NCBI GenBank assembly: GCA_030268105.1
Contig: BSDZ01000017.1
Location: forward strand, 1,592,001 to 1,656,000
Direction: 5' to 3'
Source of the DNA: Volvox africanus
Lineage: Eukaryota; Chlorophyta; Chlorophyceae; Chlamydomonadales; Volvocaceae
Length of the DNA stretch: 64,000 bases
Within the stretch, counting starts at the first letter, position 1. Every line of letters starts with the position of its first letter. Shown here one piece after another: positions 1 to 11,500 of the stretch. The notes below the pieces were generated by a model that saw only the letters and a program-made list of their open reading frames with translations, had not been told where the DNA came from and did not search any database. Both the position numbers and the translations under genes were made by a program.

Positions 1-266
1 GGCGAGATGAGAGGGATATGGAAGCGATGATGAGGAAGAGAGGATGAGAATTTACCATTCAACCAACATACATACAAACACCTTCCGAATTCATGGATGG
101 AGACGACACGTGGCATGTACGGCATGTATGTGCAGAACTTGGATAAGAGAAGTGCCCTCTTCGTTAATGCATGCGCCGACACACGCTTTCATGCGTTTTC
201 CGCGCACCTCCCCCGCCGTTGCCCCCTTTACTTCCCTCCCTCCCGTGCACTCCCCCCCTTCCTCAC
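1..266. other. Presumed intron 2 of UTP12
   Basis: This lies downstream of the exon 2 donor on the minus strand. It is a pyrimidine-rich run on the plus strand plus mixed sequence. I found no next exon that continues the WD repeat in the right phase, so I treat it as intron. Confidence 0.4.
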
Positions 267-1063
267 ACTTCCATCAGAATATCCCGCCGCGATGGTGGTT
301 GAGGAACCGCCGGGGGCACAGCACAGCACTGTCACCTCCGCCACCCCGCCGCTGCCCGCCACACTGGCGCCGGTGCTGGTGCTGGTGCTGGCCACGACGG
401 GGCTCAATTGCTTGACCTGCACAATACACACACACACACTCAAAGGCAACTCAAAGTGTTGTAAGACGATGTGTGGTGGTTTGACGGGTTGTTGACGGGT
501 TGTGGGAGATGGCGGCTGCGGCAACCACTGCAACGCATTGTTTAACAATGAGTTGCAGTGGTTCACCGCATATTTGGCGTAACATGACGGGCAGGCAGTC
601 CCGGCCTGTCCCCCTTCCTGCTCTTAGACCCTTTCACTTAAACCCCTTATCACGGATAGTGATTTGTGCTCCTCAAGATCCGTAGTATTCGCCTGCCCTC
701 CTCCCCCCCCTTTTTCCCCGGGGCCCCCTGCTGCACGGGGCACTTCCATTCACGCCCAATGATTACCCAAACATAGGAGACGAGGAGGAGGAGCCCGACG
801 GGTCAGAAAAGGTACGAGTCATAATAAGCATTCATATGCTGAATAGCCGTTTTTTCCGCCGCTGACACGGCTGCGGGCCCCCCCTTCCATTTGGGTCGCA
901 CTACAACTCTCACCAAACTGCATTGCTTGGGATTCCAAACGGAGATGCTCTCGAGCGAGGAGGTGAAGAGCAATTTCCCACTTGCATCGTAAGTAGGGTT
1001 CGCGGCGCTGGTGATGACACCAAACGCTGTCGAGAATTCATATCTAAGGTAGGCTTTAACCAT
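267..1063 (-). CDS. UTP12: UTP12/WDR3 WD40 protein of the SSU processome, 5' end (partial)
   Basis: Beginning of a minus-strand gene for Dip2/UTP12 (WDR3), a WD40 scaffold of the U3 small-subunit processome acting in nucleolar 18S rRNA maturation. Exon 1 is 1063..914. It starts MVKAYLRYE, followed by FGVITSAANPTY, a family signature at the extreme N-terminus, and ends before a GTGAGA donor. Exon 2 is 416..267. It follows a TGTGCAG acceptor and carries the second half of the first WD repeat (IAAGYSDGS) before a GTGAGG donor. Both junctions are phase 0, so the reading frame continues cleanly. The third exon and the rest of the protein (usually about 900 residues) lie beyond the left edge or were not found. 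Family identity is from the N-terminal motif order as I remember it. The 497-nt intron 1 holds a hairpin, listed separately. Confidence 0.8.
524..562. repeat. 39-bp imperfect palindrome (hairpin) in UTP12 intron 1
   Basis: Two 19-nt arms flank a single central T. The left arm begins ACCACTGCAAC and the right arm ends GTTGCAGTGGT. The inner parts CATTGTT and AACAATG also pair, with one mismatch in each 19-nt arm. Confidence 0.85.
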
Positions 1064-2263
1064 TTTCCTGATTCGTCACCCCGCTTATGTGTGCATGCAG
1101 GTCTTGCGGCGGCGGGAAACTTGGCGGCGCTGCCTAAAGATGAATCAAAGTTATCCAGCTGTTTAAATTATAATTTTAAGTTACGTCATGTGCATATATC
1201 ACAAATAAGAGCCTACTGGCAATACTTGAACGACTCGTTATTAAAAACCGTCGTCCGAAAGTCGATGAGAAAAGAAGCCCTGCCAAACTGACAGCTTTTT
1301 ATTTATGAATATACACGAGCAGCGCAACATCACCTTCTTAACTTGATGTGTATGATAAAGCCTCAAGATCATAAATTGGAGAATCGTGTCGTGCAGAGCG
1401 TCTTTACGAAGGACGCCGCAGCAGGAATCAATTGCAACCCATCTGGCGTTATATAAATCCTAATATATCATAGCCGAACACGGATTTATTAGAGATTGCA
1501 ATTGTGTTTTTTGGACGAGGAATTCAGGTTCCCAGATACTTCAATGTCCCTTGTTGGCGAGGCAGGCATGAGGCAATTGTGCCAATCTAGGCAAATTTTT
1601 AGGTGTTCACGCTCGTGTTTAAAGGTATAGAATGCTAAACTTAATGTCCTTTAATTAGTTATGTCACTGTAGTATTTGTCGCTTATTGCACTGGGACTGT
1701 CGCAGGGCCTGTTAGGTCAAGTGAGGTCACGCAATAGGCACCGCGTAGTCACGGGGCAGGCTGTACAAATGGTCACAGCTCCGGTGAGCATCGCCTGAAC
1801 GAGCGAGTTACTGGCCGGCGTGGTCGAATCGAACTTAACTATTGCGGCTCCAGCGGCAGTAGCTTCACGGTCACCTTCACTTTTGGAATTATGTTTTAAA
1901 TCCGCTTTAGACAATAGAGCAGATGGTCGGTTGCAACACCGGGAGCTGGTATTGGGCCCTCCACGTACCCTTTCAGTCCACCGACTCCACTTTCTCAGGA
2001 GCTTATTGAAACCCTGGGATTAAATCAGGACTCCTGAACTCTAGGACTAACATTTGACACGAATCCGCGCTGCTCCACAACACGCGTACACACACACGGC
2101 CACCTGTTAATTGTGGGTTTCTCGAAGCCTCCCTTCTTTGGGTGATGTGTGCAACTTCTTCTGTCCTTATCATCATCATCTGCGTTTTTATTGATACTTC
2201 ATCGTATTGCACCGTTATTCACACACTTTGTATGCCAATGCACGTGCAGACACACGCTTTAAC
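1064..2263. promoter_or_regulatory. Divergent intergenic region UTP12 / UMP-CMP kinase
   Basis: About 1.2 kb separates two genes transcribed outward, so it must contain both promoters. It is A+T-richer than the flanking exons and contains short AC/GT and ATC runs near 2090-2180. I recognise no specific promoter motif. Confidence 0.5.
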
Positions 2264-4496
2264 ATGTCTTCCCCTCCGTACCTCTCCCCTCCCACCTCTC
2301 GCGCCTCTCCCGCCCCCTCCCTGTCCAAGTCCCAGGAGGCTCCCACGCAACAGGAGGCTGCTAAAAAACGAGTGGTCTTCGTTGTGGGGGGGCCAGGGTC
2401 AGGTAAAGGCACGCAGGTAGGGGCAGCTGGGGTGCCGTGATATGCGGGGTTGGGGTATGTGGCGTCAGGGCAGGCCACAGCTCTCGGATAAGGCCCGGGG
2501 ATGATCCCCAGCATGCATGCACCGGATTACCGGATTCCCGCAAGGACGGAGGGACGGGAGGAAGAAGGCGTTCCTTTATACACACACGCGCACGCACACC
2601 TCTTTCCATACCCCTCCCCATTCACGCCTCACCCTCACTCCCCATACCAGTGCGATCTGATCTCTCGGGACTTCAGCGTGCCGTTTTTCAGTGCGGGTGA
2701 GCTCATTCGCTCCCTGATCGCATCTGGGTGCGCGGAGGGCAAGCAGCTGCAGGACATCATCCTGCAGGGCCAGATCATTCCTTCCGCGGTACGGCTGTCA
2801 GCCTCCAGGGAGGGGGGGGGGTATGGGGAGGGACATCAGGGGCTAGCCGGGGAAGCCAGTCACACCAGTCACATACTCCTGCCTGCTTGCTTGATCCTGC
2901 TTGTTACTGTTGCATCCACACTCATCTACACGACAATTCGGGGTGTGCAAGCCCGACTCGGGGTTCTTACACCATGCTCTGGCATGCATTTCGCAGTGCC
3001 CAGCGCAGCTCTCGACAAGGAGTCCTCTTCAAAAGGACCCTCATTGCACGACAACAGCGCTTCGCAGCTGTATTGGCTCCTCAAAAGCAGCCAGTTCGAC
3101 CACTCGGAGTGTTTCGTCTTAAACCTCCCTCGTCCCTCATCCCCTCCGCACCGGCCACCCCTCACCCGGGGCCCGCCCCCCCAGGTGACGGTGGGGCTGC
3201 TGCAGAAGGCGATGGCGGAGACCTCCTCGGATACAGTGCTCATAGACGGCTTCCCGAGGAACACGGAGAACCGGACCGTGTGGCAGAGCCAGGTGGACCA
3301 GAAGGAAGGGGAGAGGATGCGTGGGGAAAGGGGAGGAGGTGGAATTGGTGATGGGAGTAGGGTGGGGGGGGGTTGGTTTTGCGTGAAGCCTGTGGTGTCG
3401 TGCACTGTGTGCCGGTGAGGGGCCCCACACACGGTGTATTTCCCTGACCCGCTTCGTGACCCGCCTGGCCGTGGGACGAAGACTTCTTAATGCTGCTGCC
3501 GAAGTTTGCGCTGTTCCTGATCGTCGTGGTCTGTATATGTATGCGGTATATATGGTATATGTATGCGGTATATATGTATATACACATATATACATATATG
3601 TGTATGCGGTGTTGGCCGCAGGTGGGTTACGATTGCGAAATGGTGTTGCTGTTCGACTGTCCTGTGGAGGTGATGCTGCAGCGGCTCCAGCAACGGCGGG
3701 ACGGCAGGGTGGACGACAACGAAGACACCATCCGGAAGCGAGTCCAGGTGAGGCCTGAGGGGGGGGAGGGAATCACCTTCGTAGCGGCTGCGGTGGAGGC
3801 CGGACAGAGTACAGAAAGGGGGGGGGGTAAGTCAAATATAAATTAAGTAAAACGAATCCTGGTACAGAAGGGGAGGGGATAAACGCCGGAGAGGAGGTGC
3901 GGGATTTTAGATCCAGGTAGGCACGTTCCTCTCTCGATCTGCCCAATCGGATATCAATCACGAAGTTGACATGTTTCAATCCTGGCCACGTAATATGACC
4001 CCCCAGTGGTGAGATCCCAATATATCTATCTAATTCGCCCATATCCAAATAGCAACTGGCTGTTAACCACTTTGCTACGGGTCTCGGAGCGGTCCCGAGT
4101 CCTCGTGCATCCCGCACTTGCTCACCTCTACATACATACCTTACATACTTAGGTTTAAATCTGCTTGAGTGAGGGTGTGGAACACGCCCCGGGACCGAGG
4201 GACAAAGCCGCGTGGGCATCCCCCCTTGCGCTGCTATGGTTCGGCCCGGTAGTCAGGGCCCCCGGTAGTACTCGTCCTTGCAGCAGGGTGGGTCGCCCGC
4301 AATGTAACACCCTTCCTACATCCATACGTCCTGACATGCATACGTACAGAACTTCAAGTCCCAGATGGCCCCCGTGCTGGACTACTACCGATCCATCGGC
4401 AAAGTCACCACAATCAACACGGACCGCCCAGTGGAGGATATTTATTCGGAGCTGAGCAACATCTGGAGGCAGCGGTTTGTGCCCACCAGCCCTTAG
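2264..4496 (+). CDS. CMPK: UMP-CMP kinase
   Basis: Nucleoside monophosphate kinase that moves phosphate from ATP to UMP or CMP in cytosolic pyrimidine salvage and synthesis. Five phase-0 exons: 2264..2416, 2651..2788, 3185..3292, 3622..3747 and 4350..4496, giving 223 residues. The P-loop GGPGSGKGTQ is at about residues 42-51, the NMP-binding segment FFSAGELIRS in exon 2, and IDGFPRN in exon 3. The short LID with RRDGRVDDN in exon 4 suits UMP-CMP kinase better than long-LID adenylate kinase. The start ATG is the first in frame before the P-loop. It gives a roughly 30-residue Ser/Pro-rich leader longer than in animal enzymes, which may be a weak targeting signal or a disordered tail. Specificity is inferred from the LID and IVPS-like region (IIPSA). 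Confidence 0.9.
3535..3610. repeat. TA/TG-rich palindromic repeat in kinase intron 3
   Basis: A GTATGCGGTATATATG-like unit occurs two to three times and merges into alternating TATA/CATA sequence that reads similarly on both strands. It ends just before the exon 4 acceptor. Confidence 0.7.
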
Positions 4497-5670
4497 ATTA
4501 CAGTGGGAGCATTACTTGGAGATGGTGGTGGTGGTGGTGGTAGTTATGGTGCCCTGTGCCTTGGTTGTTTGCCGCGTAGTATCTCATTTTTAGCACGTTG
4601 GGTGCGAGAGAGAGAGGAATGGTTAAGAAGGGATGCGCCCCTGGGTTGGCTGCGAAGTGCGGCATCCCTTCCATTTGAATCGCAATTCGCTTGGAGACAT
4701 GTGGGAGGAAGCTCGGATGGGTGGCTGCGCGTGTCCACCCCCACCCCCACCACCAGTAGCACAGTTGCCAGAATGCGGGAGAAGTCGGGCCTGTACGGAG
4801 GAGGGGACAGAGGGAGAGAGCAGCGCCAACTGAGGACCCCGACACGTCATACGAGGGCCGTGAGAGGACGGGGCCGGAGATATATCGTGGTGGAAGGTGG
4901 CGACGTAATTAGGATGCAGCTGCCGTCGTAGTCAGTCAATGTCCAACCCGTCAAAGCAACATATGGTGCTAATCACTCTTGACACGCTTGTGTTGTGCGC
5001 CCAAAGCGCGGATGGCGGTTTGTCGCTATCTGCAGGTAACCTAGTTTTGCCTACTTCACTGTGCAATCGCCATCTCCTGCGAGTTGTTGGGTTTTATGTC
5101 TCGGACGAAAGAGCCGTTGGTTGGGCTGCTACATCTCGGATGCAGCCCGTTTCCGATTTGGGAGTGACAGTGATGTATGAAGCATAGCTGCAACTATTCT
5201 TTGTCTGCTCTCATTGCTCGGGACGGGAGATGCCGTCCCTTAGTCCCGTACTTAAGCTTTCTGGGTTGCAAAAAGACCAGCCGTGCATTTCACAACTATC
5301 TTTACATCTACTGGAAGGAGACATACCAGGAAGTTATCTTCATTCCGCCATTTGTGAGGAGGGTTCAAACCCTTGCGCATGGCCAGGACGTTTGTGAACA
5401 AAAGAGGATTTCGTGTTTCGTCAAGGGTCCTTATAATATATAATAATGTCACGTGTCCATAACACGGGGATGCTATCAAGCCCGTAAAATAATGTCTGCC
5501 ACGGATAATCCAATAACATTTAGCCGTTACCCTGACTGGCTTTCCATACATTACGCACGAGGCCGCGTGACCCTCCCTCGATCCCTAAATAAAACCACAC
5601 CGCGCACTTCTCCAGAAACACCACGCATCCGATTGAAGCAGCGGCGGCGACGGCTGATCTGTGGCCTTGC
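4497..5670. other. Convergent intergenic region
   Basis: Lies between the 3' ends of the UMP-CMP kinase and the DMAC1-like gene. There is a GGT/GTG run at about 4521-4542 and a matching CCACCC run at about 4736-4755. I see no gene or RNA that I can support. Confidence 0.4.
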
Positions 5671-6009
5671 TCACCCTAGCGCCCGGTACATGCCGAACAG
5701 AAATGTAGTGCCTGCGGCCGCAATCAACGCGTACCGATGTGCCCCACGCGGTGGTGGCTCCTGCAGCAGGGCGGACCCCAAGTACGCCGCCCCTCCCACT
5801 CCGAAAAGACAGCCAATCACCCGGCAGCCGAGGCAGTCCTGTGGCGTGGACCCGCCACTGGCTGCAGCTCCACTGCCACCGCCGCCCTTATTTTCCCCAC
5901 CGTCCTGCCCGGCGTCACGGCGCACGACTGTCCCTGAATGGCTGGCAGCGCCGCTGGGTTTTACATCGCCCTCACCGTCACCCGTCGCGGCTGCTTTCAA
6001 CGACTGCAT
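5671..6009 (-). CDS. DMAC1/TMEM261-like small membrane protein (DUF4536)
   Basis: A 112-residue protein with a charged, Gly/Ala-rich N-terminal half and a C-terminal half holding two hydrophobic segments: CRVIGCLFGVGGAAYLGSAL, and ALIAAAGTTFLFGMY. The QDCLGCRVIG box is the Cys-containing signature I associate with DMAC1/TMEM261, a mitochondrial inner-membrane factor for the distal membrane arm of complex I. The length also matches that family. The frame stays open upstream to 6088 without another ATG, so a short 5' exon is possible, but the TMA7 stop at 6205 limits the space. Mitochondrial location is inferred from the family. Confidence 0.6.
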   Translation of the reverse strand: MQSLKAAATGDGEGDVKPSGAASHSGTVVRRDAGQDGGENKGGGGSGAAASGGSTPQDCLGCRVIGCLFGVGGAAYLGSALLQEPPPRGAHRYALIAAAGTTFLFGMYRALG

Positions 6010-6204
6010 GAGTTGCAGAATCGCCTCGCAGAGGAACAGGAGCTCGATGGGTTTAGTGGTGATGGCAGTGCTGCTACTTCTGGTTTGTCAATAATAGGCT
6101 ATGTTACACACCCGTGACCATCCGTTGCAGGGGCTCTTGCGACTGGCCGCTGATTGTTCCTAGGCGTGTTGTGGGTTCCGTAACATGTGGGTTATCCAAC
6201 GGCG

Positions 6205-7261
6205 TTACTTGCCCGATTTTTTCAGGCCTGCACCGCCGATAGCGCCCTTGGCTGCCTGCATGTCCAGCGCGTACAGAAGTCTTAAGAGAACGGCAAAGGA
6301 AAGCATTATCGGCTGTGCTGGCTGAAGCCAGGACCTTCACTGTGCGGGCTGCGGAGGAAATAGGCAGGGATCTACACACGTGCTAACAGACTCAGTAAGT
6401 AGACGGGAAGTTCCCGTTAAACGTTGTTCAGATCTGCGATGTTTTGCGTGCGGATAAGGCGGGCGAGCCAGGGAGGTCTTATAAGAGCATGCACGCCACA
6501 CTCGCTTGCTTCCTTGGTGCCGCTACAGTCCCCATTTCCATTGCCCAAGCGCGTCCTGCTAGGGATGTCAGCTTGGCGTTGGGAAGTTTAAGATGCCCTA
6601 GTCTAATTTCTGGCCCCATCCCTCCCATTTCCCGTTGACCATGACGCCAGCCTTGAAATTCCGCCAACAGACAAAAAGACGTCACTCGAAGGTCAAAAGG
6701 AGCCTCCTGTGCTGAAATGAAGCCGGTACCGATAGCCGAGGGTCAGCTGCCGTCCCATCCGACCCAAACCTGTGGGCACACCTTTGCTTTCAGCTCCTTC
6801 AAAGCAGCTTCCTCAGCCTTTTTCTTTGCTAAGTACTCCAAATCTTGCTCGTCATAGTCCTTTTCGGCCTGCAACCGACCATGGCCGACAGAGGGTGTCA
6901 ACGACACGAGTCGCACTCCGACATGCCTACGAAAAGCTGCAAAGATACTTGATTGCACACGGATTCTTTTGCGTTAATGTGACGACGCCTTCCCCGCCTT
7001 AACAAGCCGAGCCGAGAAAGATGCACAAACTGGCCCGGTTCAGCTAGACACCCGGCTCAAGCACTATGTACTAGTTGATAGTATAGCACCCGATGTCTTT
7101 CGAAAGAGATGAGGAAGCCTCGTAAATAACATACCTTCTTCGGTGCCTTCAGTGGCTTAGCCTTGCCTGCGGCAGCGAACTTGATTAACATAAGTCCCTA
7201 GACAAATTCCATGTTTGTGGAACATTTATTGCCCATGCTCACCAGCGTCTCTACCAGGCAT
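6205..7261 (-). CDS. TMA7: Translation machinery-associated protein TMA7
   Basis: A tiny basic protein that associates with ribosomes. It is assembled from four very short exons: 7261..7243 (MPGRDA plus one base), 7166..7135 (KAKPLKAPKK), 6868..6782 (AEKDYDEQDLEYLAKKK and on) and 6255..6205 (AAKGAIGGAGLKKSGK, stop). All junctions have GT and AG ends and matching phases, giving 62 residues against about 64 in the family. The family hallmarks are a Met-x-Gly-Arg-x-x-Gly start, a K-x-K-P-L-K box, a charged helix and a terminal GG-x-G-(I/L)-KKSGK. All are present. Exon 1 is only 19 nt and would be missed by most gene finders. No other gene is nested in its introns as far as I can see. Confidence 0.9.
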
Positions 7262-7766
7262 CTTCTTGTATTTCTAGGTCAACGCTAAGAAATCTATCTT
7301 GATACAAGCCAAAGCAATTTTAACAACCCTGCCTGACAAATACAATTGAACCTAATGTGCGCGGCAAAAGGGCCCTTTTAGCGTGCTCCGAAACTCTGTT
7401 ACATCTTGTCCTATCGTAAGTTATGCCATGTCCGCCTGGCGCGCTACTTAAGCATCGGCACCAGACTATTTTGTCAAATAACTCCTTGTGACACAGCAAA
7501 GCTGTCCTGCCAACTTAAGTTCCAAAAGTCATATTAACGCTTCTGGCACTCGTAAGCAATCTTACGCCAAAATACCCTATACAGTGATCGCACATGCGAT
7601 GTATTTGATCCGCAGTATCCAAGGTCTAAGCAAGCTACTCAACCAATTGCTCGCTAACCGAAAAAATCGGCTCCGAGGACCATTCCTGCATGACTAGGTT
7701 TAACCCCATTATGAAGATAGGCTGCCACGCAAGATCTGTGATTAGGATGACGAACGCCGAAGCTCA
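7262..7766. other. Intergenic region between TatA-like gene and TMA7
   Basis: Upstream of TMA7 and downstream of the TatA-like gene, both minus strand, so it should hold the TMA7 promoter. I recognise no motif or gene. Confidence 0.4.
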
Positions 7767-8111
7767 TCAATTGCTATCCGTCTTCTTTGGTTCTTCTGCC
7801 GCTGGCTTCTTAGTATCATCCGCCATGCCTGCCTTCAACTCCTCAGAAAATTCGTTGGCTGCAGTCTGGAAGCTCTTAACTGTCTTCCCGAGCGACTTGC
7901 CCAGCTCCGGCAGCTTACTCGGCCCAAAGATCAGAGCCGCAACGCCAGCGATGACTGCAACTTCGGGAAGACCGAGGCCAAACAATCCTTGGCATGTGAC
8001 TTGCCGGCTGCGAGGAACGATCACTCGTGCAGAGATGGGTGCACCTAGCATTCGCCGCTGAGGCTTACTGCAGGCGCCAATAGTACTGGTTTGAATGCGG
8101 CGAGCTAACAT
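7767..8111 (-). CDS. TATA: Thylakoid Tat translocase component Tha4/TatA
   Basis: Plastid twin-arginine translocation subunit: a single-pass thylakoid protein that oligomerises with cpTatC/Hcf106 to move folded proteins into the lumen. Single exon, 114 residues. Residues 1 to about 40 (MLARRIQTS...RSRQVTCQ) are Arg/Ser-rich without acidic residues, like a stromal transit peptide. The mature part starts FGLGLPEVAVI, a short TM helix preceded by the conserved Pro-Glu. It continues IFGPSKLPELGKSLGK (the FGP hinge and amphipathic helix) and ends in an acidic/Lys-rich tail. The TM Glu, part of the family hallmark, is kept in LPEVAV. Start chosen at 8111; the open frame continues to 8246 but that extension does not look like a transit peptide. 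Confidence 0.92.
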   Translation of the reverse strand: MLARRIQTSTIGACSKPQRRMLGAPISARVIVPRSRQVTCQGLFGLGLPEVAVIAGVAALIFGPSKLPELGKSLGKTVKSFQTAANEFSEELKAGMADDTKKPAAEEPKKTDSN

Positions 8112-8586
8112 GGCCTTATGTGATCTTTCTGATTGATTTGGGTTTGGCTCTTGACTGCAGTAATTGGACCTTGATATTAATATGTCGGCGCAATAAGAGC
8201 AAAATACAGTTGGCCTTGTAGTGCTTAAATTCACAAGGGCCTTCAAAAGAAATTATAGTTAATTTGGGCCTAGAGATACAAGGCAGCGCGCACAGATCCA
8301 GAAGCATGTGTACTAACGTACGGCAACTGGTTGGATAGTTTTTTTGTCAGCGCCCCCTCCGCATTGAACGTAACTCATTTCCGGGTAACCAAACCATAGT
8401 GCAAATCTCCAAATTATGTGATTGCATGCATTATTTACGAAGCTGTGAACTCGTTTATGCAAACCGTAGAAAGTATCTTCGAGCTTGTAGTCATCTGTAC
8501 AATAAAACATAAAGGAAAACTGGGTAAGGATAAAATTAATCATTCGGGGTTTTAAGTTTTCGAGCTTGCTAACCTGAAAGGGCACA
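8112..8586. promoter_or_regulatory. Divergent promoter region TatA-like / LRRC74-like
   Basis: 475 bp between two genes read outward; A+T-rich. It must drive both genes, but I cannot assign elements. Confidence 0.5.
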
Positions 8587-11500
8587 ATGCCCAACCGTCA
8601 CGATGCGGACGATGAGGATGACGATTTACTTGAAGGTAAGCATGTATCGGCTTGGGGGATATACTTTACGAGGTGCACACTGGTTGGACATGTCAACGGG
8701 ATGAACCTAAGCATGGGCCGGAAAATTGCTCAGCGCATCACTCGGGGCAGACGTTTGGTTTGATTCTGTTGCAGCCCAATCTCATACAGCATGTGTGGAC
8801 GTGCAGCTGTATTTCCTACCCCGGAAGCTTGGCAATTACGACCTTCACGTTCACAGCCCGTAGATTAAAATCGCGCGCTTTTCCAGCTGTGCAAGTTGTC
8901 ATACCTATTATCCCAATGCCTTAATGAGCGGTTAACTCGTTCGAAGCTTTGCCCAGATCAATTCGCACCGCGTGCACCGGGACTGTTGCAACCAGTTGTC
9001 AACCTCCCGGTTGACCTCATCACCTGTTTGCCCTCTTGAGGCGTAAAATTTGCAGCCTTCCCTTGCCGTCATACAGAGAAAGGAAATGCAGCACCCCGAT
9101 GCTTTAAAGCCCTGGGACTTCCCTGTGGTACGCTCGCCTCATGATGTTGCGACCTGTCACCCGTTTGCAACCTGGCATCCCACGTCAGTCCTCAGACAAC
9201 GAATTTCCTCCCCAGCAGCAAACCTAGACATATACCCCGCAGTCACCCCATACCCATACCCCGCAGTCACTTGGGATTTGAGAGTTTTAGACCCCAACAC
9301 GCAAAACGGCACCCCAGAGTCCGACGCGACAACAAAGAGCAAGTGCCAAGATTACCCTCATTTTCACCATACGCAGTGCGGCAATGCGCACTAGGACCAT
9401 CGCTTCACGCCGTTTTCATGAGTCTTGCATTTTCCCTTGTACTGCGTGTCTTATTTCATCTGCTGCAGATGAGTTGCCCGAGGAGGACCAGTTCGGTCGG
9501 GTGCGGTATTTGGAGCTGTGTCGGGAGCTAGGAATCAGCCCGGTCTCCCAGATCCTCAAGTACCTAGAGCTGGAGGCCTTACACGTGGAGCACTACGGTG
9601 CGTAATAGCTGCATATCACACACACAGAGGACCTGAGGGACGGAAAGAAGACAGAGACAGAACGAACGCTTAACGTACTTGGTGACATTCTGGCAGAGAG
9701 CAGCGGCACTGCGGGGTGTTGAGTTCTGACAGGACAGGAGCCTTGGCTGCTGGCCCAGCAGTGCAGGTTGTCTTATACGTGACACCTCAGCTTACCTGGT
9801 CTAATGGTTTGTGGGGGCCTTTCTAGTTTGTGTATGGGGAGGTTGAGGGTTTGTGAAGCTGCGGATTAGAGGATTGTTCACAGGCCCGATCTACGTCAGT
9901 AAAGGATCTTGAAGATCTTGACAGGCAGGCAAAGACGGAGAATCTACGTAGAGTTTTTAAGGTTGTCGTGTCATGTTTGCAGTGCGGCCCTCTCGCCCGC
10001 ACCCAGGTCTGGGGCTTAAAGGCATTCGCGCGCTTGCCGGCGCTCTGAGGATGAACCAGAACGTGACAGTGCTGCGCCTGGCCGATAACGCCATACCCGA
10101 CGAGGGCTGCGGCGAGCTGCTGCGCATGCTACTGGACAACAGCTCCGTGACGCTGCTAGACCTATCTGGGAACCGAATGGGACCGACGGGATCGAAGGCG
10201 CTGGCAGACCTACTCATGTCGCGGGTGGGTAGGAAGCTGGCTGGCTGGGCGGGTCGGGTCGGGTAGTGAGCAGGTTACGCCTTGCCTGTTGGTAAACCGT
10301 AGGAATATAGAAAGTGATCAAATGTTATATTGTGCCGTGTTATTATTGATGCAAGTGCTGAAGAAAGCCTGACGGATGATGGATGGCCAGGTGGTGGTTC
10401 CTTCCACCAATAATCCGTGCCTGAACCCTTACCCCCCCCTTCCAGAACACTGCTCTCCGCAGCCTGACGCTGGCCAAAATGAAGTTGGGCGACCGCGAGG
10501 GCGTGGTTCTAGGCAACTGCCTGGAGAATAACACAGCGCTGCGGCAGCTGGACTTATCGAGCAATGACCTGGGGGAGAAGACGGCGCATGCGCTGGGGCA
10601 GGTACGCCGGGCGTTATACTGCACCAAACCGGTGGGAAAGGGCTATTTGGATGTCTGGGTATCCAAAGGGCTGTGTCAGTCCATGTCTCATGTACACACA
10701 GGATTGCCACCCTTGTCATCTTACCCAACGCGGGATCATGCATCCCATCCCATCCCATCCCATCCCATCCCGACCCTACACGGGCATTCGCACTGTCGCC
10801 ACACAATATGTGTCCCAATGCGGTAAGCTTATGATATACTCCCGGCCACATCACCAACACTACCCCTGGGCTCATGTTGCAGGTTCTAATGGTTAATCTT
10901 GGACTCACGGATTTAAATCTTTCATGGAATAAGCTGCGGCCCCGCGGGGTGGCGCATCTGTCGGAGGGTCTCAAACCCAACCTTACACTGCAGGTACCCA
11001 GGCCTGGAATAAAAGGGGGCCCGGGGCGGGGTGGACGCGAACGAATGACGGGTAGGGAGCGGAGCCGAGCGCTGACATGTTGGCGCAGCGCAGGGACCCA
11101 CGGCTGCCTGCATGGGACCCACACGCGAGCACCGGTAGAGGGAGGTACGGGAGAGCTCTAAACGGCTGTATCTAATCGATACGAAAATCGGGTTGCCTCA
11201 AGTCTTCCGGCGCGTCCGGGGAGTCGGTAACCTGGCCGGCAGTGTCCCCACCTCTGCGGCAGTGGCCCAGCCTTACCTCCATGCGGCCTCTCCGCAGCCT
11301 TTGGCGGCAGCCTATTGTTTTCGTATTCCTGCGTCTGTGCAACCGTAAGGCTATTTTTCGTTTGGCCATAATGGACAACGTTGGGTCCGCGAGCGCAGCC
11401 GAACAGGCGAATGGGAGGGAGTTTCAGAGTGCATGGGGCAAACAGCACCGGGGAGAGACAATGCGTTACCTTAAGGTTTAACAAGAGGACACAGCCAATG

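Noticed and set aside
4009..4083. tRNA-like segment on the minus strand with an A-box-like TAGCAAAGTGG and 5'/3' ends that partly pair (GAGACCC with GGGATCTC), about 75 nt
   Set aside because: No B-box GGTTCGAnTCC, the D-arm does not pair, and it lies inside an intron of the UMP-CMP kinase gene.
3773..4219. 148-codon minus-strand open frame in UMP-CMP kinase intron 4
   Set aside because: Biased composition, no ATG context or domain, entirely intronic on the opposite strand.
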